64,000 nucleotides of DNA from Bacteroidaceae bacterium (GCA_017621515.1 JAGASY010000109.1:1-64000); one strand, 5' to 3'; shown: positions 1-7,206, counted from the first letter of the stretch. Numbers and translations: made by a program. The notes: generated from the sequence alone by a model not told the origin.

Positions 1-16
1 TGACGAAATTTGTTAT

Positions 17-98
17 AAAGTTGCGCATAAGCGGAGCAATAGTTCTTAGTAGTTTGGTCACCACTAATTTACTAATAATCTGTAAATTGCGCAACTTT
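17..98. repeat. Large interrupted dyad at the left edge
   Basis: The arms AAAGTTGCGC (17-26) and GCGCAACTTT (89-98) are a perfect 10-bp inverted repeat. Inside them TTAGTA (46-51) faces TACTAA (70-75), so the whole stretch could extrude as a branched stem. It ends just before the truncated sigma gene. It could be a recombination site, a terminator for a gene off the left edge, or a remnant of an element end; the sequence does not decide. Confidence 0.45.
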
Positions 99-166
99 CT
101 CATTTGTAAATAATTAAAATTTTAATTCAACCAACGAGTTTCAACAATCTTAATCGTGAGGATGCT

Positions 167-352
167 TTGTTCATACTGAACAGGATGCCCAACAAGCGAT
201 ACAGCGAAATAATTCGACTCCGCTACTTAGAGCTACTCACCAACGAAGAGACTGCAAAAATGCTCGGCATGACAATGGAGAATTACTACAATAAGCATAA
301 ACTGGCGAAAGCCCAATACATCCGCATTCACAGAAAGGAGGTAGAGCTATGA
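167..352 (+). CDS. Truncated sigma-70 region 4 (RNA polymerase sigma factor remnant)
   Basis: The 61 residues match only the promoter -35-binding region 4 of an ECF-type sigma factor: a helix-turn-helix around NEETAKMLGMTMENYYNK, typical of short Bacteroidales sigma factors. Region 2 is absent. The frame stays open upstream only to 110, where a stop lies at 107-109, and residues before 167 (Asn-Leu-Asn-Arg-Glu-Asp-Ala) still look sigma-like. The gene therefore appears to have lost its 5' part. The only candidate starts are TTG at 167 and ATG at 185, neither with a clear ribosome site. It overlaps the next gene by ATGA (349-352). It is probably a remnant; a stand-alone HTH protein is the alternative. 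Confidence 0.55.
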   Translation: MFILNRMPNKRYSEIIRLRYLELLTNEETAKMLGMTMENYYNKHKLAKAQYIRIHRKEVEL

Positions 353-795
353 TAGATGATTTCAACTTCACGTTGGATAATTCCGACTTTTCCGTGAGCA
401 TCGAGAAGTTCGCTGCCTATTTGGACGGAAATCTGTCAGAGAGCGAGATGGACAAGGTTGGCTCGATGATAGAAAATGACGAGGCGATGCAAGATGTTAT
501 GGCTCATTTAGAGCAGTCAGAACTAACATTCACAGAATATGAGCAGGAGAATATACAACTACCAGAAGAGTTGCTTGATACAAATTTTGAGGTTCCTATA
601 ATTAATGATGAAATTGATGTTGGAGACAGTGTGGATTCTTTTGGACATGTCGCATGTGCTGCTGCACCTGTTATGTTTGACTCTTTTAATGATTTCATAG
701 ACAACGAAAAGTATAAAATAGATTCTTACAAGGATGATGAATTTAGCGATGAACCAGACTCCTCGTATATCAACTTTGAAAATGATTTTTTTTAA
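349..795 (+). CDS. Acidic protein coupled to the sigma remnant
   Basis: 148 residues, no signal peptide and no membrane segment. Residues about 18-48 (IEKFAAYLDGNLSESEMDK and following) resemble the N-terminal helix pair often seen at the start of Bacteroidales anti-sigma-like or sigma-associated proteins. The rest is strongly acidic, rich in Asp and Glu, and probably partly disordered. Its start codon overlaps the stop of the sigma region-4 gene by 4 bases, which implies translational coupling and a linked role. The function is not known; a cytoplasmic sigma-binding role is inference only. Confidence 0.6.
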   Translation: MIDDFNFTLDNSDFSVSIEKFAAYLDGNLSESEMDKVGSMIENDEAMQDVMAHLEQSELTFTEYEQENIQLPEELLDTNFEVPIINDEIDVGDSVDSFGHVACAAAPVMFDSFNDFIDNEKYKIDSYKDDEFSDEPDSSYINFENDFF

Positions 796-818
796 TGAAA
801 TTACGCTGAAATCTGCCG

Positions 819-834
819 AATAGCTTAAAATGAG
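819..834 (+). repeat. Direct repeat, left copy (AATAGCTTAAAATGAG)
   Basis: This 16-base sequence recurs exactly at 1845-1860, where it forms the last codons and stop of the Abi gene. The two copies bracket the leader RNA and Abi gene. Between 796 and 1040 there is otherwise only AT-rich DNA, a small hairpin (ACCTC 852-856 with GAGGT 861-865), and a TATTTTTG promoter-like box on the minus strand at 936-943. Confidence 0.6.
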
Positions 835-1040
835 CGATTTATGAGTGTTTCACCTCAATAGAGGTAATGATTTAGCAACGGTTCTAATTTCTGCAATGTG
901 CATACGTTTGCTTGTCAAACAACTCTTTTCTGCTGCAAAAATACAATATTTATACGAGACTACGATAATTTTATAATATTTTTACGGTTAATTTTCTGTA
1001 AATATATAATGTGGCATAGCTGTAATCGCAGAAAATAATG

Positions 1041-1048
1041 TATCTTTG
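1041..1048 (+). promoter_or_regulatory. Putative -7 box of the Abi leader RNA
   Basis: TATCTTTG fits the Bacteroidetes -7 consensus TAnnTTTG and would start transcription near 1055. No good TTTG lies 19-21 bases upstream, so the -33 element is weak. Confidence 0.45.
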
Positions 1049-1054
1049 TAGGCA

Positions 1055-1137
1055 AAAGTGTATATAAAACAAGACCCGATAGCTTGACGAATCAGAGGCT
1101 ACCGGGAATCAACGCTACAAAGATAGTGCTTTTTCTT
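1055..1137 (+). ncRNA. Structured leader RNA of the Abi gene
   Basis: Two hairpins follow the promoter-like box. Hairpin 1 pairs CCCGATAGC (1075-1083) with GCTACCGGG (1098-1106), 8 of 9 pairs, and continues with TTGA (1084-1087) against TCAG (1092-1095) around a CGAA tetraloop. Hairpin 2 pairs CGCTA (1113-1117) with TAGTG (1124-1128) and is followed by a T5 run (1130-1134), like an intrinsic terminator. The start codon of the Abi gene is 30 bases further on. AbiF-type genes are known to carry conserved structured RNAs immediately upstream. Whether this is the same class needs a covariance search. Confidence 0.5.
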
Positions 1138-1166
1138 GTTCCAACCAAATAATAAGACGAATATTT

Positions 1167-1859
1167 ATGGAATATTTAGATTTTGAGCGGATTTTGTCTG
1201 CCAAACGAATGCAGAGATATAAAGATGCTGCGAATGGTGATACTCGCAAGGCTATGGCTTTGTATCGCTACAACTTACGATTGTCGCAGGAAATGTTTAC
1301 CATCGTGAGTTGCTTTGAGGTGGCATTGCGTAATGCGATAGATAGTCTTTTGGTGCCGACATTGGGAAACGATTGGCTGAGAGATTCCGTTCAAGACAAT
1401 GGGATATTCTCCAATGGGCGTATGAACGAGACAAGAAAAATCATAGACAAGGCATACAGTAGATTAAACCGTCAAGGAATCTATTCACACTCCAAACTCA
1501 TAGCTGAAATGGAATTTGGTGTATGGAAATATATGTTTTCTTCATTGCAATATCGTGCAACAGGACAATGTCTGTTGAGGGCATTCCCAAACAAACCTCG
1601 CTCATCTGCAACCATTCAATATAACAACACTTATATCTTCAATGAACTTGACAAGGTTAATAGTCTAAGAAACAGAATTGCCCACCATGAGCCAATATGC
1701 TTTAGGTTGCATGAGTCTGAGATAGACATAAGTTATATCATCAATGAGTATCAGAAGATACAAACGCTGTTCTCTTGGATGGGCATAGATTCATATTCTA
1801 TGCTGTACGGGCTTGACCATGTGCAGAATGTTTGTGCCAAAATCAATAGCTTAAAATGA
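1167..1859 (+). CDS. Abi family protein (AbiD/F-like HEPN toxin)
   Basis: 230 residues, the usual size of Abi_2-family proteins. The family signatures are visible: an N-terminal helix with CFEVALRNAID (residues 49-59), and the motif LRNRIAHHEPI (167-177), in which Arg168, Asn169 and His173 form the R-x4-6-H site of HEPN ribonucleases. Related AbiD and AbiF proteins stop phage growth by harming the infected cell, probably through RNA cleavage. The protein should be cytoplasmic. A leader with two hairpins precedes it and exact 16-bp repeats flank the module, which suggests a self-contained defence cassette. The last four codons and stop lie in the right repeat. Confidence 0.85.
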   Translation: MEYLDFERILSAKRMQRYKDAANGDTRKAMALYRYNLRLSQEMFTIVSCFEVALRNAIDSLLVPTLGNDWLRDSVQDNGIFSNGRMNETRKIIDKAYSRLNRQGIYSHSKLIAEMEFGVWKYMFSSLQYRATGQCLLRAFPNKPRSSATIQYNNTYIFNELDKVNSLRNRIAHHEPICFRLHESEIDISYIINEYQKIQTLFSWMGIDSYSMLYGLDHVQNVCAKINSLK

Positions 1860-1860
1860 G
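1845..1860 (+). repeat. Direct repeat, right copy (AATAGCTTAAAATGAG)
   Basis: Exact second copy of the 16 bases at 819-834. It overlaps the end of the Abi coding sequence, so the coding end is either inherited from, or reconstituted by, the repeat. Confidence 0.6.
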
Positions 1861-1907
1861 TTTTCGTATGATTTCTATGCTTATTAATGTTCTTTAACAA
1901 TAAATCA

Positions 1908-1940
1908 TGCAGTCATTTGTCAGTGGGTATATCTATATTA
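1908..1940 (+). promoter_or_regulatory. Putative ECF-type promoter of the sigma-barrel gene
   Basis: TGCAGTC (1908-1914), a 15-base gap, then TATCTATATTA (1930-1940). The same pair with the same gap is at 3682-3714 before the methyltransferase gene. The spacing between boxes fits a -35/-10 pair read by an ECF sigma factor. The start codon is 27 bases beyond the second box. TTAGATA follows at 1943-1949 and makes an inverted repeat with ATATCTA (1929-1935). Confidence 0.6.
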
Positions 1941-1967
1941 AATTAGATATAACGAAATGATTCACTC

Positions 1968-3662
1968 ATGGATTCAAATATACGAACATTAGTAGAAAAA
2001 GCAAAACAAGGAGACAACAGTGCTTTCAGCACATTATATCAGATGTATTATCCCAAGATGAAAGGGATATGTATAAACATCCTCAAAGAGGACAAGGCTG
2101 TCGTTGACGACCTTGTCCAAGATGCTTTTATACTTGCACTTGTATCTTTGAAAGATTTGAAGAATCCCAATAGATTCAGCCAATGGCTTACAAGCATAAC
2201 TTCCAATCTCGCTTTAAAATACAGGGAAAAAGGTAACAGAATCAAATTTGTTCCTTTGTCTGACATGGACGAAAACGCTGAGAACGAATGTGCTGAATCC
2301 CAAACTTCCGAATTGTCTATCCAATATGATGACATTATGGAAGAAATAGACAATTTACCAGAAGGTTACAAGAAGATATTCAACCTTTCCGTATTGGATG
2401 GATTGTCTCATCAAGAAGTAGCAAAAGTACTTGATATAGCTCCCCATAGTTCTTCATCACAATTGGCGAGAGCAAAGTCTATGCTAAGGAACAAATTGAG
2501 CCTAAGAGCAATACTTGTTATATTCTTGGTTCTGATAGTCATTCCTATATATAAGCATTTCGTAACTAAGAAACAACTTGTCTCAGACAATGATACTCAT
2601 ATAACCAGAAAGCGAAAGGAGAAAACAAAGAACGATAGAAATCTTGCGTCAAAGAATGGCACGGATTCTACAAATTGTACACAAGAGGTTGCTCCGTCAA
2701 CTAATTATCACAGTACTCTAACTAAAAAGAATATTGTGGCAACTCGTATTGATTCTACTGGAATTAATCATAGTGCCATAATAGCAATGGTAGATTCTTT
2801 GCAAGATAAGAAACCGTTAGTTGCAGATAACAACCAAGATAGTGTTGGCATAAAAGACTCTGTCCCCATCCCTAATATCTATAAGGAAACATGGGTTGCA
2901 GAAAACACCAAGATTCATAAGAAAAACAAGTGGCAATTGCTTGCAGTAGGCTCCTTGGGCACAACTCTTGTACAGAATGTTTACAAGATAATAAAAAGTA
3001 ACGACATTAGTAGCGAACAGCCTTCAGGTCCAGGTAAACTCACGACATGGGAAGATTATGCCCAAGAGTTGCATCGTATAACTCAATCCGACCCAACAGC
3101 GGAAAATGTTGCTATGGCAGACATTGCAGACCACAACAGTGGAGAGATTATAGAGACAGAACATCATGACAAACCTATAACATTGGGTGTTGCAATAAAT
3201 AAGAACATAGGCAAGCGTTGGAGTTTAGAAACAGGACTTCAATATTCTTATTTGAAATCATGCTTTGTTCTTGGTACAGGTAGCTATCATGTAGATAAAG
3301 AACAGAAGCTGCACTATATAGGTGTTCCGCTCAAGCTGTCTTACCAATTTATGAAGTTCAAGAGATTGTCAACCTATGGTTCTTTAGGTGCAAGCATTCA
3401 GATTCCTATATACGGAAAGACTAATGCTGACTATATCGTAGGGGACAAGTCTGCATATACAACCGATTGGAAACTTACGCTTCCTGTACAATGGACGGTA
3501 AATACAAATATTGGAATACAATATCAGTTTGCACCAAATCTGAACCTGTTTGTTGAACCAACCATGAATTGGTACATTCCAAACGGAAGCAGTATTAAAA
3601 ACACTTGGACAGAACGTCCATTTACTTTCACTGTACCATTCGGAATCAGGTTCTCTTGGTAA
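1968..3662 (+). CDS. ECF sigma factor fused to a transmembrane helix and outer-membrane beta-barrel domain
   Basis: One uninterrupted 564-codon frame with four parts. Residues 5-90 are sigma region 2 (DDLVQDAFILAL is the core-binding helix). Residues 122-177 are region 4 with its helix-turn-helix (LDGLSHQEVAKVLDI). Residues 181-199 are a single hydrophobic helix (AILVIFLVLIVIPIY). After a polar, Lys/Ser/Thr-rich linker (200-320), residues about 320-564 alternate like beta strands and end in the aromatic VPFGIRFSW typical of outer-membrane barrels. Bacteroidales commonly encode a sigma factor next to a separate membrane protein with a PorT-like barrel; here both are one polypeptide. The predicted topology is sigma domains in the cytoplasm, helix in the inner membrane, linker across the periplasm and barrel in the outer membrane. 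Release by proteolysis would be needed for free sigma activity; that is inference. Confidence 0.85.
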   Translation: MDSNIRTLVEKAKQGDNSAFSTLYQMYYPKMKGICINILKEDKAVVDDLVQDAFILALVSLKDLKNPNRFSQWLTSITSNLALKYREKGNRIKFVPLSDMDENAENECAESQTSELSIQYDDIMEEIDNLPEGYKKIFNLSVLDGLSHQEVAKVLDIAPHSSSSQLARAKSMLRNKLSLRAILVIFLVLIVIPIYKHFVTKKQLVSDNDTHITRKRKEKTKNDRNLASKNGTDSTNCTQEVAPSTNYHSTLTKKNIVATRIDSTGINHSAIIAMVDSLQDKKPLVADNNQDSVGIKDSVPIPNIYKETWVAENTKIHKKNKWQLLAVGSLGTTLVQNVYKIIKSNDISSEQPSGPGKLTTWEDYAQELHRITQSDPTAENVAMADIADHNSGEIIETEHHDKPITLGVAINKNIGKRWSLETGLQYSYLKSCFVLGTGSYHVDKEQKLHYIGVPLKLSYQFMKFKRLSTYGSLGASIQIPIYGKTNADYIVGDKSAYTTDWKLTLPVQWTVNTNIGIQYQFAPNLNLFVEPTMNWYIPNGSSIKNTWTERPFTFTVPFGIRFSW

Positions 3663-3681
3663 AAAAAGTCTCTTTTTGCGT

Positions 3682-3714
3682 GCAGTCTTTATGGCTGACC
3701 TGTATCTATATTAG
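3682..3714 (+). promoter_or_regulatory. Putative ECF-type promoter of the methyltransferase gene
   Basis: TGCAGTC (3682-3688), 15 bases, TATCTATATTA (3704-3714), identical in both boxes and in spacing to 1908-1940. The start codon is at 3740. The gap sequences between the boxes differ, so the conserved parts stand out as the functional boxes. Confidence 0.6.
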
Positions 3715-3739
3715 CAAAAGGTCAAAACATTAGATAGAC

Positions 3740-4534
3740 ATGCAGAAAAGACATACAGATAGAAAAATGTATTTCCATGATTTGGAAATTACATCTAAAG
3801 AGTTTTACATCAGCTACTTGTCAACATTCAAAGAGTTGACATCGAAAAGTAGAATATTGGAGGTAGGTTGTGGCGAAGGAGGCAATTTAGTCCCTTTTGC
3901 CCAACTTGGCTGTAAAGTGACAGGCATAGATATTGCAGAATGTAGAATAGAAGATGCAAAAGCATACTTTTCAGAAATCAGCAGCAATGCAACATTTGTG
4001 TGCTGTGATTTTATGAAATACAATGCACCAGTCAATGAAGAGGAAAAATTTGATGTAATACTTTTACATGATGTGATAGAACACGTTCCAACTAAAGAAC
4101 CATTTCTTGCACACCTTAAAAGTTTTCTGAAATCAACCGGTGTGCTGTTTGTGGGTTTTCCTGCATGGCAAATGCCTTTCGGTGGGCATCAACAGATTTG
4201 TCGAAGCAAACTCTGTTCACATTTACCATTCATTCACTTGTTGCCTAACTTTTTGTATAAGTTGTTGTTGGAAACATGCAATGAAGAAAATGGGACTATA
4301 AGCGAATTGATGAGCATAAAAGAATGTCAAACAAGCATAGAATTGTTTGAAAGGCTTATACGCAAATGTGGCTTTTCCGTGACAGACCAAAGACTTTGGT
4401 TTATCAACCCTCATTACAAGCAGAAGTTCCACCTTACCCCACGGCTCTTGCCACATTTTGTATGGAGAGTGAAATACATTAGAAATTTCTTCACTACTTC
4501 ATGTTGGTATGTATTAGGCTTAGACAATAAATAG
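3740..4534 (+). CDS. Class I SAM-dependent methyltransferase
   Basis: 264 residues with a Rossmann-type methyltransferase fold. Motif I is ILEVGCGEGGN (39-49), the acidic end of strand 2 is GIDIAE (62-67), and LLHDVIEHV (108-116) corresponds to motif IV/post-I. FPAWQMPFGGHQQ (140-152) is a pattern seen in small-molecule or glycan methyltransferases of the Methyltransf_11/23 groups. The substrate cannot be read from sequence. It lies 77 bases behind the sigma-barrel gene and shares its promoter-like boxes, so it is the best candidate target of that sigma factor. No signal peptide, so it should act in the cytoplasm. Confidence 0.85.
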   Translation: MQKRHTDRKMYFHDLEITSKEFYISYLSTFKELTSKSRILEVGCGEGGNLVPFAQLGCKVTGIDIAECRIEDAKAYFSEISSNATFVCCDFMKYNAPVNEEEKFDVILLHDVIEHVPTKEPFLAHLKSFLKSTGVLFVGFPAWQMPFGGHQQICRSKLCSHLPFIHLLPNFLYKLLLETCNEENGTISELMSIKECQTSIELFERLIRKCGFSVTDQRLWFINPHYKQKFHLTPRLLPHFVWRVKYIRNFFTTSCWYVLGLDNK

Positions 4535-4629
4535 AGGTTATGCTCGTTAGAAAAATATAAAATTATGGGACAAAGAACAAGATACATCTGTCTTTATTAG
4601 GAGCATTCTTTACTATGCTAAATATGTAG

Positions 4630-4671
4630 AAAAAATCCATGAGGGGATGTTTAGCACCCTCATGGATTTTT
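4630..4671. terminator. Bidirectional terminator at the end of the mob gene
   Basis: AAAAATCCATGAGGG (4631-4645) and CCCTCATGGATTTTT (4657-4671) form a perfect 15-bp stem with A and T tracts on both sides. It overlaps the stop codon of the relaxase gene (minus strand) and also closes the plus-strand cargo region. Confidence 0.85.
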
Positions 4672-6025
4672 ATAATTTCAGTCCTTTACGTTGAGAAAAC
4701 AAATGTAACTTTATGTTGTTCCATTGTTCTTTGAACCAATCAACAATAGGTTGTCTATTGATATGCAAAAACAATTGGTTCGGCTTAGTGGAATCAGAGA
4801 ACACTTTGATTTCCGCATCCTCCACTTTGAACTTTCGCCTGTGTTCCTCTGAATAAAGCGAACCGCTAAAGTTCAATGCCTTTCCTGTAAGAAGCACTCC
4901 GATTTGCTCAGCAGTGAAGCCAATCTTCTGGCACAAAATTTCCATTTGTAAGCGTGCCTCCAACATCGGGAACCAACGCTTGGCTTTGCGGATGATTCCA
5001 TTGAGCGTAGTCACCTCAGAAGAGTGCTTACTTGTCAACTTCTCAACCTCTGATTGGTGCTTCTGTTGCATCTCGCCAAGCTGCCGTTCATGGCTGTCCT
5101 CTATTCGCTGCATCTTCTCATGTAGTTTGTCAATGTATTGCTCTCGGTCGGTGACAAGCTCGCATAGCTTCTTGTTGGCTTGCTCCACCTCCTTTAGTTT
5201 TCCACTGCCCAAAAGAGAACCAATCTTTGACACAAAGGCGGTCTTAGCTTCCGTCTTTGCAGCCTGTAACTTCTCCGTGTTGACTTCGCTTTTGGTCTTT
5301 TGAAGAAGTTGCTTCGCCTCGTTGATGTCCGATTGCAACAACTTCATACAGTTCTGAAGCCTGTCCGTCTCTCGCTTGATATTGCGATAATATTGTGCCG
5401 TGGTGGTATGCCTTGCGTCAGAGCCACGGACACCTCGCTTCAAGCCATACTTGCCCATGGCTTCCGCATAACTGTCGTGATAGCCAACCATCTTGTCACG
5501 GTTAAGCACATCATCGGCACACAACCTCACGGCATTGGCTTTCTTGCGGTATGTCCGCTTGCCCTCCTCCGTAGGCTTTACCCTTGCCTTTCTTCTCTCG
5601 CCTGTCACTATCGGAACGATAGAGGCATGGAGGTGCGGCGTGTGCTCGTCCATGTGGAGAACCACCGAAACGACATTCTCCTTGCCGAATGTGTCCTGCA
5701 ACCACTTCAAGCTGTCGTTGCACCAATCGTCAAGCTGACCATTGGCTGCGATGTTCATCATGTCCTCGTGCGTTCCAGACAGCACGGTTCTAATCACCCT
5801 CACCTGGTCATTGGTTATCTTGCGCTTGATGCCTGCCGTCTTGATGCGGTGGGCGATGGCTTCGTCACGATCATACACACCGCTCGGCATCTTGACAAGC
5901 TCACGGTTGAGGTGAGTTCTCGTAGGGTCAGCGTTGTCGGGTATCACCTTGCGCTCTATGTGGTCTGACTCCCTTGCGTCAGAGCTACCCTTTGCCTTCT
6001 TGAAATCCAAACTGAAATGTCCCAT
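4670..6025 (-). CDS. MobV-family relaxase (mobilization protein)
   Basis: The relaxase nicks DNA at oriT and leads the single strand into the recipient. The catalytic signature HMDEHTPHLH (residues 124-133 from the chosen start) is the metal-binding H-x-D-E-x-x-P-H-x-H of the MobV/Pre family. The C-terminal half (about 230-370) is a long charged coiled coil, also usual. I chose the start at 6025 (MGHFSLDFKK), giving 451 residues, because MobV proteins begin close to such a sequence; an in-frame upstream ATG at 6097 would add 24 residues that run into the palindromic region. The oriT-like palindromes lie directly upstream. Confidence 0.9.
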   Translation of the reverse strand: MGHFSLDFKKAKGSSDARESDHIERKVIPDNADPTRTHLNRELVKMPSGVYDRDEAIAHRIKTAGIKRKITNDQVRVIRTVLSGTHEDMMNIAANGQLDDWCNDSLKWLQDTFGKENVVSVVLHMDEHTPHLHASIVPIVTGERRKARVKPTEEGKRTYRKKANAVRLCADDVLNRDKMVGYHDSYAEAMGKYGLKRGVRGSDARHTTTAQYYRNIKRETDRLQNCMKLLQSDINEAKQLLQKTKSEVNTEKLQAAKTEAKTAFVSKIGSLLGSGKLKEVEQANKKLCELVTDREQYIDKLHEKMQRIEDSHERQLGEMQQKHQSEVEKLTSKHSSEVTTLNGIIRKAKRWFPMLEARLQMEILCQKIGFTAEQIGVLLTGKALNFSGSLYSEEHRRKFKVEDAEIKVFSDSTKPNQLFLHINRQPIVDWFKEQWNNIKLHLFSQRKGLKL

Positions 6026-6096
6026 AATAAACTTGTTTTTGAGTTGTACAAATCCGCTTGCCGCATTGCGCCCTGCGCATGGCTCACGGGGTTTCA

Positions 6097-6164
6097 AAAG
6101 GGGATACCCCTTTGCTCAATGGGCGTTTTTAGTGGTGGCGTGCCACTGCGTCAAGAAAACGCCC
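6097..6164. other. Candidate oriT: nested palindromes upstream of mob
   Basis: AAAGGGG (6097-6103) faces CCCCTTT (6107-6113) across three bases. Then GGGCGTTTT (6121-6129) faces AAAACGCCC (6156-6164), with AGTGG (6131-6135) and CCACT (6143-6147) nested inside. Relaxase genes of this family normally lie next to their nick region, so this cluster is the best oriT candidate. The nick site itself cannot be assigned. Confidence 0.5.
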
Positions 6165-6214
6165 TATTAAGTTATGGCTTTTCCGTTCAGAATAGCCATT
6201 GGAGCAGGAACCGC

Positions 6215-7165
6215 CTATATGCCCAAGGCTGCGCCTCTCTTTCGAGGTGGAACGGTTTGCTTAACAGGCTGTACTTGGTGTACAGACTGTTTGGATTTAA
6301 CTCCGCACAGATAGTCGTTCAAGTCTTTGTACTCACTGTACAAGTGGGATGCGTCCCTCACATGGTAGCCGAGGGCAGTCTCGATGGCAAGCGTTGCCTT
6401 CTGCCCAGCCTCGTCGTTGTCGAGCAGACAACTGATGCGCTCGTAGCCGTAGAGTGCGTCAACAGCCTTGTCAACGTTGCTTGTTGAGTTGAGTATCACG
6501 TAGTCCTGCGCTTCCAATGACGGACAAGACGGAAACTTCTCCATGCGTAACGAGAGAAAGGAAAGATAGTCCATCATGCCCTCGAACACATAGCAAGCGT
6601 ATCTTGGCTCGCCTTGCTGTCGGATATGTGTGATGTCCTTGGGGGACATGCAACCCTTGAAGAATCGGTTACGAACCTCGTAACCGCCCGACTTGTTCTT
6701 GAAGCCGATGGCGAAGTAGTTCTTGCCATTATGCGAGAAGTGGAGTTCCACACATTCCTTTCGGGCGATGCACAGGTCAATATTCCGCTCGCTCAGATAG
6801 CGTAGGAGTGCAGGGTGGTTGAGTTCCCTAACCTCCAATCTCTCAAAACTCGGCTCGGAAGCTTGCTGAGGGAAAGAAAAGTCGGTCGGGCGTACATGGG
6901 GGGCTTGCTTCTCCATCTTGTCCAAGAGATATGGCAAGCTGTCTGATGCGTAGAGGTATGACGCAAGGGTGATGATGTTGCCGCCCTTGCCCATTCCGAA
7001 ATCGAACCAACTGTTCATCATGGTGTTCACCTTGAAAGATGCCTCGCTCTCATTTCTCAGCGGTGACTTGTACCAAAGGTTTGCGCCCTGCTGCTTGACA
7101 GGGCGGTGTCCCAAACTTTGCAGGTAGTCTGCAATCTTGATTTGCTTTGCTTCTTGAATGTTCAT
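6215..7165 (-). CDS. Toprim-domain DNA primase of the mobile element
   Basis: 316 residues. The N-terminus (1-70) has the fold pattern of a CHC2 zinc-finger domain (YKSPLRNESEASFKV, then WFDFGMGKGGNIITL), but the zinc-binding Cys and His residues are missing, so the finger is degenerate. The Toprim domain follows, with the catalytic Glu in VFEGMMDYLSF (Glu195) and the acidic pair in LLDNDEAG (Asp249, Asp251). Such primases start strand synthesis on the transferred single strand or on the excised circle. It sits between relaxase and helicase and is separated from the helicase gene by the iteron-like array. Confidence 0.85.
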   Translation of the reverse strand: MNIQEAKQIKIADYLQSLGHRPVKQQGANLWYKSPLRNESEASFKVNTMMNSWFDFGMGKGGNIITLASYLYASDSLPYLLDKMEKQAPHVRPTDFSFPQQASEPSFERLEVRELNHPALLRYLSERNIDLCIARKECVELHFSHNGKNYFAIGFKNKSGGYEVRNRFFKGCMSPKDITHIRQQGEPRYACYVFEGMMDYLSFLSLRMEKFPSCPSLEAQDYVILNSTSNVDKAVDALYGYERISCLLDNDEAGQKATLAIETALGYHVRDASHLYSEYKDLNDYLCGVKSKQSVHQVQPVKQTVPPRKRGAALGI

Positions 7166-7206
7166 GTTTTACTGTGGATTAAGTGGTGTATGTATTTCTG
7201 ATGAAT

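Noticed and set aside
5300-5968. 222-residue frame on the plus strand
   Set aside because: Lies wholly inside the relaxase gene on the opposite strand, has no family features and reflects the codon bias of the real gene.
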